Source: Epiperipatus broadwayi (taxonomy: Eukaryota > Onychophora > Udeonychophora > Euonychophora > Peripatidae). Taken from it: a stretch of 64,000 bases of DNA. The stretch is from the NCBI GenBank assembly GCA_028023455.1, contig JAQFVV010012547.1, positions 374,001 to 438,000 on the forward strand. The letters are read 5' to 3'. The notes beneath the pieces were generated by a model. The model was not told the DNA's origin. It did not search any database and saw nothing but the letters and a program-made list of their open reading frames with translations. Positions within the stretch are counted from its first letter, which is position 1. Each line of letters opens with the position of its first letter. The translations under genes and the position numbers were made by a program. Shown here in pieces: positions 45,928 through 57,908 of the stretch.

Positions 45928-48440
45928 TATAAGGAAACTGTGGAGTACACCATAAGATGACGTGAATGCGATTCAGTAATTGGATGACTTGAATACTGTG
46001 TCAACCAACCTAAAACAAGCCATATCCTAAATTCATGATTTGACATCCCATTTGGTGCGCCATAAAGGGAGCGCATCTCGCTACTGTCAGATCTAGGCCT
46101 TCAAATAGGATGTTAAAGATGTCACAATGAAATGCCTAGTTCCAAATCACATCTACTTTCAATATGCTGACTTATAATTTACTTAAAATATTTCAATGTA
46201 ACCTAGACTAGTGCATATTCATTACATCTCCCTTTTTGGGCCCCATTACACCACGGAATTCAAACTCAGAGAGTACTTGCAATCAGCTCTCTTCAGGGAT
46301 GGACCTATTTAATTATTGACCAAATACGCCTCTATATAAGCATAGATAAAAAAATATTGATGATCAATCAATTAGGAGAGCAATACATAATGATGATGAT
46401 GACGATCATCAAACCTCTAATGGTGTAAATTCTTAATGCCAGTGATGATGAACTTTTAATAGTATGAATGCATAATGATGATGGTGATGATCAAACAGAG
46501 ATCAGATTGGCTTAAACAACTCAATACATTTATTAATACTCTAAACATATAATAACAAATATTTACAAAAAAAAAATAAAATATTAATTTAACAAGAATG
46601 GTCTACTATCATTTTATGGCTTAATACAATGGATTTCTCTGATTCAGATTTCATTCTGGAAATCTGTCCTCAATTAATCTTAATTTATATTAGAGAAACA
46701 AATACTTCAACGTATAGCATATACAAAATGACATTAGATAATTTACTAAATATATACATAAAACAAAAAAGAAAGAAGAAAATGAGTTCAATAATTCTAA
46801 CTCTACCCCATTAATATGCTTATTAAAATGATATTTCTAGGTTGGCGTAAATATATTTATAACTTTTTTAAAAATACATATATAGTCCCCTCCCATCTAT
46901 ATGTGTATGTAAGTCTTAGTGAACATTAATAAAAGATAAGTAAAAGACCATTTATTCAAGTTGATTAATTATGCACTCAGAAATAAAATAATTACAATTA
47001 GATATTATTAAAAACTTATTAGTAATTAATATAGGTTTGTTTGTTCTAAAGTTTGTCCTCAGTGTTATATATATATATATAAACTTACTTGAGGTCGCTA
47101 TATTAAATCAATGTTGAATTTCCAGAGAGATCTGTAAATTTACTTTTATTAAAAGTTGTACATATTTTTATTAACTATGATCCCTACTTCCCTTTATATA
47201 TCAACATATGATGCATATGATATTCACTGCTCCCACTTTCAACATGCAGGCGATTGAATTTGAAAAATGAATCTTGAATACACAATAAGAAAAAAAAATT
47301 ACAATTGATGAACTTTCAAATAGCAATAATAAAAACAAAAAAAAATCATGTGAATTAAATATATATATATATTCTGAGGAAAACAAGCATTCTGTCCACA
47401 GTTAAGAGTTTATAAACTTAAATGTCAATCTCCATGCATAATGTTCTTGTTCACCAACTCTGTTGATATTTGTATCTTTTATGCTACTCGGTTTAAACAA
47501 ATACATAACAAATTATCTCTTCTGAACATATATAAATCCAATGAAGATTGGTGTTCACCAGCGTTTTGTAAAAATAGACCTTTTTGATGGATAACTTTAT
47601 AATGACATCGAAGCTAGCTTTGGAACACTGCTGACATTGGTTTTTTACCCCACACACATTGTAATGATCTCTTTATAACTGCCTTTTATTTATTGTGGCT
47701 TAAAAATATATATATAAATAGTTTTTTTTTTTAAAAAAAAGTCAATTTCTAGTAGTTTCACATTTCCTTTGCATTATTTTAATAATAACGAATTCAATCT
47801 TGCTAAATAAATTAAGTTACTATTCATTTCTGCTAAGTATAAATTAAAGTTTAAATTTCCAGTTTTCTTCTATCCAAATTCTAAAGATTTTAATATTAAT
47901 TTTAAAATATTGACATTAAATTTTAAAATACATATTCTTACTGTTTCTTTCCTTTTTAAATGCCGAACATTTGCTTTTTTTTTAAAAAAAAAATAAAAGG
48001 GTTTATTTTATGTGCTGATAGTTCTACTGTTAAACCACAAGTGAAGTAAACACTAGATTATTTTTCTTGTGCTAGCCAAAACCTATTGTTACAACTTAAT
48101 AAAAAAATATATATAAAACATTATTTTTTTTATTTTTTATTCTTCATTATTCCAAACTCAATCACTTAGCAACTATTTTGACCTCATATGAATTTTGACC
48201 TTTGACTATGTTTGTCCTATAAGTCAATTATTTTAATTAATGATATTAATTGAAGAAAAAAATTAATTTCCACAAATAGACAAACATATTAGTTTATATG
48301 TATGTTTATATATGTATATACTTTATGAGTATAAGCAGATATGTAGGATATATTATTTGCCTACCACTTGGTCTGAATTCAAACATTGTGAAAAAAAAAC
48401 TGCGACAGATGTGATGGTTGGTTGCAAGCCATCTCTTACA
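45928..48440 (-). repeat. Long LTR (5' LTR of the minus-strand element)
   Basis: This copy is about 2,513 bp, paired with 39275-41805. It begins on the minus strand TGTAAGAGATGGCTTGCAAC and ends TTTCCTTATA. The 61-codon frame at 46629-46814 corresponds to 39963-40160 of the other LTR. Such long LTRs are uncommon for Gypsy elements. Confidence 0.88.
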
Positions 48441-49116
48441 ATATATATATATCATTTATATGCTTCAAGTATTTAGGATGTGAAACAGCTTCCAGATGCA
48501 GCCTTTTTTATTTGATTATATTTAAACTATAAACAAATAAAAATGCAGTATTGTACTTTATATTTCTTATTTCATACCTTTATATAAAAAATAAATTGTA
48601 AATAATTATCATATTTTTGATTTTTTTTTTAGCACTTAAAATATGTGTTAGCTCTCCTAGTTGTATTAAAACCACCTAACATTTTTTTTTCATTTTTATG
48701 AATTTTGAAAAATCTTGGATATTTTTTTTTTAATTTTCACTATTATGTTTGATAAATCTTTTGTTCAAAGTCAGATTCGGTTAATTAGGCAACAAAATGT
48801 TTGGATCAAGCAATTTGACATTACTTGACACTTTATTAACAATATTATTTAGTATCTCAATTTTAGAGTCACAGCATAAATTTTAATGAGTTTTCACATT
48901 ATTAGATGAATTATAATATTAACTATTTAGTCCTAACTAATTGTTTTTATGTCTTTAGTTACTATGTTTAATAAGATTATAACTTTTTTGTAAAAAAATT
49001 ACAATCATTGTACATTTTACTGTTTTTTTTTTAAATAAATGCTTTTATAAATGTAATTTATATTTTATTCATCTATTTTGCAGAAACTTTACTTAGTTTT
49101 TTTTTTTTTTGTTTAG
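48441..49116. other. Intron sequence before exon 4
   Basis: AT-rich, with several poly-T runs, the last (about 49097-49110) forming the polypyrimidine tract of the acceptor. No repeat or coding sequence was recognised. Confidence 0.65.
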
Positions 49117-49297
49117 ATATAATATTGCAGATAATGAACTTTCCAGAAATCATGACATGAGTGTTAAGATACGCATGTCATCTTTCAGATATATTCACAC
49201 ACATAGATTTCAGGCTGAAACTTTAGCATTCTGCCAACATTTTAACCAGTTACAAGTTGTTTTGGGAAGGATGCGAGCTGTAGCAGCTGGAAAACTG
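49117..49297 (+). CDS. VPS13D: VPS13D-like protein, internal exon
   Basis: One base completes a Lys codon, followed by 60 codons to the donor CTG|GTACAA. The product contains NHDMSVKIRMSSFRYIHTHR, then FQAETLAFCQHFNQLQVVLG and RMRAVAAGKL. Vertebrate VPS13D has HDIRVSLRMAS.QYVHTQRFQAE...F..HF.QLQ.VLGR.RAA at this place. This completes the repeat begun in the previous exon, and SSFRYIHTHRF mirrors ASVCYVHSPRF in the first exon. The donor is not optimal (GTACAA) but is the only one near the loss of similarity. Read-through reaches a stop at 49330. Confidence 0.94.
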
Positions 49298-49869
49298 GTA
49301 CAAATATTTAAAGTTATTTATTCTTTTTAGTGAAATAAATAGGTTGTAATATTTAAAAATATTTATAGCAGTAAATTACTTAGATTTTTTTTATAGTATA
49401 CAGTTATTATTGACCTGTGAGAATTAATGGAGGGGAGGGGGTGAATTATACTACAAAATGCAATCTAAAAAGAAAAAAAAACTTTTTTAAATATTTTATT
49501 TTTAACTTAAACTTATTGAAGTTAATGTGAAATTGAGTAATTTTAAGAAATTTATTTAATATATTTTTCGACTTGGAGTATTATGACAGATTGTTCCAAC
49601 TTAGTGATAGTATTATTAAACAGGTATATAAAATTGTGGCAGTACCATTACTACTGTCTCCAGTTTTATATTTGAAGTTATTAAATTTTATTAATGCCTA
49701 CAGCATGAAACAATTGCCTACAATTTATTTAGAACAAATATTCTGTTATTATATCTTGATAATTACAACTTCTATATGGATTATTGATCGAGTTTTTATT
49801 ATCAATATCCTCACTTTCTAACTTTTTTCTTTTTTTTTTTACATTGAATTCGGTCAAAAGAATAAATTT

Positions 49870-50461
49870 TGTTGTGGTTTGGTTAGGCTTACAGGTTAAT
49901 TCCAAGCCCTTAGACACAAAAAGAATAACTACTCAGCAATCAATATGTACAAAATATTAGTCCAAAAAATATACAAATGTTAGTTAAACAAACAAATAAA
50001 TACAGTTGATACAATTGAATGCTGATATAGTCGAGCCGAGTTCGGAACTCACTTCTAACTAAATGATTAGCCTGCCTCATGAACTCTGGTAAGACTCTTC
50101 CAGCTATGTATTTAGCTTGCCTCGAGTCGGCTTTAATTCGGACATAGCAGTTTCCAGTCCATAGGTGGACTTGCTTCATTGCATGGATGTCGCGATAATG
50201 AATAGAGAGACTACCCTTACTGATGGCAGAGGGTTTAATGGAGAGCACGTTTTGTCATTCAGGTTAACAGAAGTAATTGCTCTCTGCCTTGCCTCCAAAA
50301 GGCTGACTATTTAATGGCAGATCCCCTACCTTACTGGAAACGTGTGGATTTGGTGCGGGAATCCAGTGAAGGATTAATCCCTTTGGATAGCAACTGGGTC
50401 CTAGCCCATCAGGTAAGGAATCTGGAATAGTTCACTCCTAAAGACAAGATCTGATATGACA
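49870..50461 (-). repeat. Gypsy LTR (3')
   Basis: About 592 bp, matching 52823-53376. On the minus strand the purine-rich AGCCAGGGGGAGGA lies immediately before it (50475-50462) and is the polypurine tract. The other LTR lacks about 35 bases present here near 49978-50010. Confidence 0.88.
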
Positions 50462-50886
50462 TCCTCCCCCTGGCTAAAATTAGTTCTGGAAGACAACATA
50501 GTTATCAAGATGAGCTGGATGACATATTGTCCACTTGGTTGGTTTTTCTGGTTGATTGCTGTTCCTGTCTTCATCTTCTTTGCTTGATGAGTTTGTTTTT
50601 GGTTGTTTGTTGCAGTCTTGATTTTGCTGTTCATCTTCCCTTCTTGATGTAAAATTGTCTCAGGTTGACCACTGCTCTTGTTAGCTTCTGATGTCTGGTT
50701 GAGTCTTAGCTGGTTGTGATGGCGATGATGATGATGACCATCTTCTGTTTGCACAACAACAATATAAAGACCCTCTATTTGAGTCACCACTGCTGGTATC
50801 CATTTTGTGGACCCGTAGTACATGTAACATAGTACTTGTGTCCTATTTGAAGTTAATTTTTTTATCTTCTTGTTCAAGTTTGGCAT
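50401..50886 (-). pseudogene. Gypsy integrase C-terminal region (pol end)
   Basis: The frame contains VLCYMYYGSTKWIPAVVTQI and EGLYIVVVQTEDGHHHHRHH then NQLRLNQ, the barrel that ends Gypsy integrases (kW.pg.v....g...y.v....g....RH.nQLR). A Gln/Lys/Ser-rich tail follows and runs into the LTR, as usual for this group. Just upstream (51000-50890) the frame gives TVTGKIPAELLFNRPIRT, the ...TG.sPAeLlfgR..RT motif that closes the catalytic core. The core itself is gone. Confidence 0.85.
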
Positions 50887-51099
50887 CAGATTTCAGGGTT
50901 AATAGCATAGTTCTTATGGGTCTGTTGAACAACAGTTCTGCAGGAATCTTCCCTGTTACAGTGCTCTGAGTGGAGTGCTGTGCTGGCAGAATCCAGGAAA
51001 TTCAGTTGTTCCAGCTTTCATCCATTTTCATGATCAGCTTTTTGTTGAAGTCTTCTGAGTAATTAGACTTCATCTTTGATACTGTTGAGAGCTGGTTCA

Positions 51100-51520
51100 C
51101 TTTGAATTCTAAGTGATTGAACTAGTCACGGCCTAACAAGTTGATATGATCAGATGCCACTACCAGTGATAGGTGTCTCATCTTATTAGGTATAGTAATT
51201 TTAACTCTTGTCTAACCCAAAAGTTTTATTTTTTTGTCCTGATAGTCTGATATTGACCTACCGCTGGGGTGCTGTTTATATTTATTCTTTTTGTTAATGA
51301 TTGTTCAAGTCTTTTTTGAAACTATAGATACTACTGACTCTGTCAAGTTCCATCTTGACTGGTGTATCATTAATTATGGACAGTGTGTACAAACGCAGAC
51401 TTGTCATCTCGGGTATGGTTTATACAGGCTGCTTCCTTAGGTTTCTTATAAGTGCCTTACTGTTTTTAGGAAAAGGTGTTTCTATTTTTGTCTCGCCGGT
51501 TTTTCTTTTCAATTTCAGAC
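51100..51520 (-). pseudogene. Gypsy protease remnant and deletion junction
   Basis: Minus-strand frames after the zinc knuckle give disrupted protease-like sequence ending in HINLLGRD, the motif (LLGRdwL) that normally closes the protease and precedes RT. The next recognisable residues are from the end of integrase, so about 2 kb of pol has been lost here by a clean internal deletion. Confidence 0.55.
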
Positions 51521-52240
51521 ATGCCGCCTTTATATGTTCGATCCGCTTGCAAAACGTGCATGTTGCCTTGCGGTACGGTCACTCTGTATGCATGTGATCA
51601 TTGCGTCTATAACAAAGCCATGGGCTATTTGATGCAGAGTTCTCTGACTGTGTATTTGGGTGATCCAATGTTATTTTCAATTTTTTGCACTTCCTACTTT
51701 GTATTTTTAATAGGGTAGCTTGACTAGCTATTGTCTCTGCTAGTCCTGCCTGAGCTACCGCTCTCTCAAAATCTAGGTCCAGAATTGTTAACATTTTCAG
51801 TCTCAAATTGTGATCATTTATGCCTCAAATAAAATGGATCACGAAGTGCTTCATTCATGAAGTCTTTGAAATCACACTTCAAAGCTAATATACAGACGGA
51901 TTCATGTTGCAAATTCTCTAGCTGTTTCACCCTGCTTTTGTATGCTGAAATTAAAATGGTATCTCTGCATTATTCTCAAGGGTTTAGGAGAAAAATATTC
52001 TGTGAGGATTGTCAACATTCTTTCAAAATCCAGCTCAGCTGTGGTTACAGCTGTAGATTGAGACTTGAGTATATGGTACATTTGCGGACCTATTATGGTT
52101 ATTAGTGTGGCTAACTTTACCTCAGACTTTTTATCTGGTTAGCCTGTAAATAAAAAAAAATCAAATGCTCTATAATTTGGCCAGCTCTCAGGTTGAGCCG
52201 GATCAAAAGATTCCATAGAGCTGATTGATTTAGACATTTT
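51450..52240 (-). pseudogene. Gypsy gag remnant with zinc knuckle
   Basis: The start near 52236 reads MSKSISSMESFDPAQPESW, a typical opening for K02A2.6-like Gypsy gag proteins. Frameshifted pieces follow. The frame 51806-51579 has DLDFERAVAQAGLAETIASQ, equivalent to the lTfe.Av..A...E.a helix before the knuckle. Near 51545 it has CRKATCTFCKRIEHIKAAC, a degenerate C-x2-C-x4-H-x4-C. The coding region is interrupted and not functional. Confidence 0.75.
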
Positions 52241-52527
52241 TATTTATTTATGCGAGTAACCACTCATAATTATTTTGTTTTTCAGTTACGTTATTGTAAG
52301 TAACTCAGCGAAGCTTTTAAACCACTAGAGCGAGCTTTTGTCGCTGTCTTGCGAGTAAAGTTCTTGTGATTGGTTGAAGCTTCAAATTGACACGCCTTTA
52401 TGTTTGCAGTCAATTTTATTCAACAGTTAAAAAAAAATCACATTAATGAAATTACGGGAACATAAATTTTTTTCAAAAAGAAAAATAATAAAACGAATAT
52501 GCACTCTCGTATTTATTTCATGCATTT

Positions 52528-52822
52528 GAAACTGGCGTATTTTATAATATAATTTTTCCTGCCGTGAGGGAAAAATTGTCCGACTGTGCTAGATCTGTTG
52601 TAACTGGTATAGTTTATATAATTTTTCCAGTTGTGAGGGAAAAATTTCTTTGTGACTGCACCAGATCTGTTGAAACTGGCATATTTTATGCAATAATTTT
52701 TCCAGCCATGATGGAAAATTTTTTCAAATGTGTGACTGTGCCAGATCTGTTGAAGCTGGCATAGTTTATTCTATAATTTTTTTTACCATGAGGGAAAAAT
52801 TTCTCTGTGACTATGCTAGATC
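52528..52822 (-). repeat. Four tandem repeats of about 85 bp next to the 5' LTR
   Basis: The units share GATCTGTTG-AACTGG, a TATA/TTTAT-rich stretch, ATAATTTTTCCAG and GAGGGAAAAATTT. They occupy the place of the primer site and leader, immediately downstream (minus strand) of the LTR. No TGG-type primer site is seen at the LTR edge, so the tandem expansion may have replaced it. Confidence 0.8.
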
Positions 52823-53376
52823 TGTTGTATTTGGTTAGGCTTACAGGTTCATTCCAAACCAACAGACACAAAAAGAATAACTACTCAGCAATCAATATGT
52901 AAAATTTATTAGTCCAAAAATATACAATTGAATGCTGAGGTAGTCGAGCCATGTATAAAACTCATTTCTAGCTAAATGATTAGTCTGCCTCATGAGCTGT
53001 GGTAAGACTCTTCCAGCTATGTATTTAGCTTGCCTTGAGTCGGCTCTAATTCAGACATAGCAGTTTCCAGTCCATAGGTGGACTTGCTTCACTGTGTGGA
53101 TGTCTGGATAATGAATAGAGAGACTACACTTGCTGATGACAGAGGGTTTAATGGAGAGCACGTTCTGTCATTCAGGTTAACAGAAGTAATTGCTCTCTGC
53201 CTTACCTCCAAAAGGCTGACTATTTAATGGCAGATCCCCTACCTTACTGGAAACATGTGGATTTGGTGCGCAAACCCCAGTGAAGGATTTAATCCCTTTG
53301 GATAGTGCCTGGGTGCTAGCCAATCAAATAAGGAATCTGGAATAGTCCACTTCTAAAGGCAAGGTCAGATATGATA
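52823..53376 (-). repeat. Gypsy LTR (5')
   Basis: About 554 bp, paired with 49870-50461. Shared landmarks are TTTGGTTAGGCTTACAGGTT, CCAGTCCATAGGTGGACTTG and AAGGAATCTGGAATAG. The outer end reads TATCATATC in place of TGTCATATC, consistent with one transition. Confidence 0.88.
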
Positions 53377-56300
53377 GATTTTAACATAGATTTACTTTCT
53401 CATTAACATACTGATGTGGTTTTTGTACATATATTTGTTACTGCATTGAATATATTATAGATATGACAACATTTATATCATAATTTGTGATTAACTATTT
53501 CTCTGCTGAAAACATAAAAGTCATATTTTATACTTTTATTCAGAATGTTTTATTATACATTATTAGCTTCCAAATGTTTATTATTGGTAATAACTAATTT
53601 TATAATTAATACATTGCAGAGATATATCTTATAATATTATAAATGAGAATATTTAAAAACTCTCATTATTTTAATAAGATGTAAAATGTTACATAATTGT
53701 TAAATTCTGAGTTGTGAACTATTTTATGACAATACAATTCATGACTAATTTCAGGAAAACTCCTTTCATTGACTGTCCAATCTCCAAAATAATTTATTAC
53801 TTTGTCACAATATGCTTAACACTTAATTTTTTCAGGGTAAATGTTGAACACACAGAACTCTAAAATATGTTGATATTTATAATCCAATACATGTATATCT
53901 ATTTTAGATAGATAGACATTAAGTGTTATTTTATGAAATTCAAATATAATAACTTATGTGTATATCCGTTTTTTACTTTCATAAATAAGTTTCAAGATTA
54001 TGCTGATTTGTGATTAATGATATTGAGCTTGGCACAGCTAATGAAGGGAGTTCTCCTGAAATCACTCAAGAATGTTCATTGTCATAATTCACAATTCAGA
54101 ATTTGCTATAATATAATATCTTAGTTAAATAATGAACTAGTAGAAGGTACTTAAATACTTTCATTCATAATATTTTTATTAATTAGTTTATTTAGTTAAT
54201 ATGGTTTTTTTTTTTTTAGTATTGCATTAACTGATATTTCTTTTATAGAATTGTGATATATTGTCTTATTTTTGATTAGTTTTTATTTCAAATTTTATTT
54301 TAGATATAAAAAAATGCTTTTTGAGAATTTGTGCTTTTTAATTTTATACTTTTTATCAACAAATGATCACTGAAAAGTTTGAAATCAGTTGAAGCTTGCA
54401 TGAATTTTTTTTTCAAGCCCATTTTTTTTTGTCTTAGATATTATACAACTCATTTTCTTCCATTAATATAATCCTTGGTTAAATGAATGGATATTGAATG
54501 GAAATGCCAAGTAGATGTCTGTGACAAAGTTACTGCTCATGTTGTATTTATCCACTGAATTAAATTTATGCTTGTATTAATAATAGCATTCACAAAAAGA
54601 GATAACTATTTCCAAATCAGTTAACTAGTTATTTAAAGAATTTATATACTACAATAGAATTTATATAAAATAGCACTTTTTGTTAATTAAAAAAAAATTA
54701 TTTAAAAAAAAATTTAATTCAGAAATAATGTGAATTAATTTATATAATAGATGCATATTTTTTTTTTGGCTATTTTCATTCATAACCTAACATTTGTGAT
54801 ATATTGATATAAATTATTTTTTATTATCATTAATAAATCATATTTGAGCATTACAATATTATCAAGGAAATATATTCATACATTGAGTCACAGTTATGTG
54901 TCTCATAGCATAGAATAACTTAGTAGCATGTGTGTACATATATATAAAAGTTGAAAAGAAAAACAGAAACAAACTCAAACAAAATTTTCTGTAGATATTT
55001 ATTAAAAAAATATATACAGTGAAATAACAGTTAAGAGTTAAATAATAATTTAGAATTTAAAAAATTATTATAAAATAAACATTTAATAAAATGTTTAATT
55101 TTGATTTTGATAATTAAAACAAGCATATATTTATATTACAATAGATACACTGCTAATTATAAAATTTCTCTATCTATATCAATTAAAAATTTTTTTAAAT
55201 TAAGGCTTGTATAACATATTTTGATAAACATCCTACAAAGATGTTGAAAGGACTAAGAAATGTTTTAGATAATAATTTGGTATTTAATTAAGGTGAATTA
55301 AAAAAAAGTTATTAACTTTTTTTTAATCAAGATAAAGAAAATTTAGTTTTAATTACTGTGTTTTTAAATTCCATGATATACTATAAAGAGGTGGATTTGA
55401 ATCATTCATGACTTACAACAGTTTTACTGCAATATCATTATGAAGTTATAACTGAAGATAAGAAGTAGAGCTACAGCTAATATCACAATGATAGAATTTG
55501 AATTCACATGGAGGCAAGGCCCAGCTTTTATGCGGTTCATTGTCCATGTATGTACTAGATGGCCTGCATGAAGTCTATCAAATTACAGAGACTGAATGGA
55601 GCTAAAATAGTGCTAACAGTTACTCAATTTATACCTTTCCCGAAGATGTCATAAGCCAGTCTACTGTTTTAGAATAGACTAGCTTACAATGAGATTCCAG
55701 TAAATATCCAGCTTACTGAAAAAAATATTATGTTATAGTTTATAGATATGCAATTTTATCTAATACAAAAGAAAGCCCAAACGAAGTTATTATAGCTGTA
55801 TAGCATGCACACAGGAGATATAAGCAGATACTAGTTGGTTAGTAGAAAAATAATTTGTTGAAACATTATTTTAAATAATTAACTTTGCAATTAAAAATTT
55901 TTAAGTTATCAGTTTTAAAAATAAATATCTGGAAAATATATTATCCATTCAAAAGAAAAAAAAGTAAGAGTGAATAATCAGTTGGTCTACAGATGATTTC
56001 TTCCCATTAATATTTATAAAGATTTATTTCAGTTTTGATTAATTAAATATTGTAAAGGAAAACTCAAAAAATCTTATTGTAAATGAAGAAACAAAAAGCC
56101 AAAGTTTTTTTTTTAAAAATAACTTTCCATATCAAATCTCAGTATAATTTTCTTTTTTTTTTTTAAAAAACAAAAGAAAAAAAAGAAACTCTTTTATTTA
56201 TCATTAGAAAATAATGAATTAATTAATAACTTTGATTCATACTATCTTTTTTTTTTATATCCACACATGAATTTTATGTATATTTTCAATATCGAAAAAA

Positions 56301-57502
56301 TATAATATGGTTTAATAAGTTTATTATTTTTTGACAAATGAAATATCCTAGGATATAGGCATCAGTGCGTGCACACATTTCCATGCTTACACACATAGAT
56401 ATTAAAAGTAATCATTTATGTATTATTAAAAATGAATTTTTATTATTTTATAAGTCTGTGACAATTCTAATGTATTAATTTTATATTCTTACACTGCATG
56501 TCTTTGTGCTGATATATAAGTGTACATCTAAAAGTATATGTAAACTACAATGTGATAGCATATCAGAATGTCGAATTTATATTTATAATTTACTTAATTT
56601 CATTTTATTATTACAGTTTCCAATTAATAAATTGATATTTCATTTCATTAAGTTATTGGCAGTGAATTTATTTAATCCTAAAATATTATAAATTATTATA
56701 CTTTGTTAATTATCTCTTGCTCACAGTAACAGTTATAGAGTTCTTGGTTCCCTGAGCTGGATTTATGCATAATGGTCAGATTGGGATTTGTGTTTAGAGT
56801 TATGATAGTCAGCATAATTTCTGTATCCCAGCATTATTTTTTTTTAAAATTGCATTATTCTGATAGATTAGCACTTAAGTTTGTGCATCCAAATTATTAT
56901 TTGTATTGCTGCCCTAAGTTTGGCAGTGACTGAGTAATTAGCCTGGTCTATAGTGGACCACTTTCAAATTCAGGCACATGGTTGATTGTTGTTTTTATTT
57001 TTTGATCGTTCATGATTATGAATGATTATATTATTAATCTGTAATGCTGGTGAACTCATTATTGGTCTTTGTTTTTGCTGATCTTGCTTGCTCTCTCATT
57101 CTTTATATTTCTTCTATCTTTGTGACTACATGGAGATGATGATAAGCTATCATCCCAAGTTCACCCCCAAGTTTATAACATATATCAAACATCAGCATTT
57201 ATGAAATCTTTTAAAATAGCATTCTATTGTGTTTTAATTTTAAGCATTTTTACAAGCAAATTTTTTGCTTAAATTTTTTATACCAAGCAATTTTTTTTTA
57301 ATTTATGAAACATTACATATATATGACCATGAATGTATATGATTACATTTAAATTTGCCAACTGTCAAAAAATATTTCTATTATCCTCATATATATATAT
57401 ATCAAAGAACTGCTGACAGAATCTTTTATGTCATATATAATTTGCATATGACATTATTCCATTTTACATTATTTATTTGTAATCATCCATTTAAGCACAA
57501 AG
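53377..57502. other. Intron sequence without a recognisable gene
   Basis: AT-rich throughout. The stretch at about 55380-55720 is less AT-rich (TGGAGGCAAGGCCCAGC, 55510-55526) and may be an old repeat. Another GC-richer patch is at about 56890-57180. I found no protein motif, terminal repeats or RNA gene. Confidence 0.55.
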
Positions 57503-57908
57503 GATTTGCTATTAATTAAAAGTAGACCCTTTGATTCTTCCTGGAGACTTTAAAGAAACCGAGCAGAGTAAATTCCTAATGTCTACTTCGTACGGTCTTG
57601 TCATTCTGATTATTCATATAGTATACAAACATGATATGCTGCTCACCAACACGCGTTAGCCAGTGTGGTGAGTTTATTGGCTTTTTGCCTCTGAGTTTTA
57701 GATCGAGAAATATCATGGTCTCTTCTTAGTTGCCTGATAGTTCTTAACTGAAATATCACTTGAGTTTTCATGAAGGCAGAATGTGAATGTGTGTGTGGAT
57801 ATTTTTTTTTAAATAGATATTTACAGTTATTGACTGACAAAAATAAATCATGGCCCTTATTTCCAGGATGCTACTAAGTATCTCCTGATTGCAAACCTAG
57901 ACTGCCAT

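Larger units (their letters stand above)
39275..48440 (-). mobile_element. Gypsy-type LTR retrotransposon with about 2.5-kb LTRs, pol mostly deleted
   Basis: Two direct repeats of about 2.5 kb (39275-41805 and 45928-48440) enclose a 4.1-kb internal region. On the minus strand the parts are in canonical order: 5' LTR, primer site TGGTACCCAATG two bases after the LTR, a gag-like coiled-coil ORF, a short integrase C-terminal remnant, polypurine tract GAGGAGAGGGG, 3' LTR. Both LTRs start TGTAAGAGATGGC and end near TTATA. The flanks are both (AT)n, so the target duplication cannot be read precisely. Protease, RT, RNase H and the integrase core are absent, so movement would have required another element's enzymes. 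Confidence 0.85.
32290..49116 (+). other. VPS13D: VPS13D intron C (16,827 bp)
   Basis: The donor is GTAAGA and the acceptor is TTTTTTGTTTAG before ATATAAT. The split Lys codon joins FEIFK to YNIADNELSRNHD, the same length as the homologous FKY...REHD segment. A second AG (TTGCAG, 49130) lies 14 bases inside the exon but would break the frame. The intron holds the hAT pair and the 9.2-kb Gypsy element. Confidence 0.92.
49870..53376 (-). mobile_element. Internally deleted Ty3/Gypsy element with two LTRs
   Basis: Direct repeats at 49870-50461 and 52823-53376 enclose 2.36 kb. On the minus strand the order is LTR, leader with tandem repeats, gag with zinc knuckle, protease end, integrase C-terminus, polypurine tract and LTR. 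RT, RNase H and the integrase core are missing between LLGRD at about 51130 and the integrase tail. The LTR starts TGTCATATCAGATC. The flanks AAATC and AAATT (minus strand) may be the 5-bp target duplication. Confidence 0.88.

Noticed and set aside
49573-49821. 82-codon + strand frame just after exon 4, considered as a further exon
   Set aside because: It has hydrophobic, low-complexity content, no similarity to the next VPS13D segment and no good acceptor in frame.
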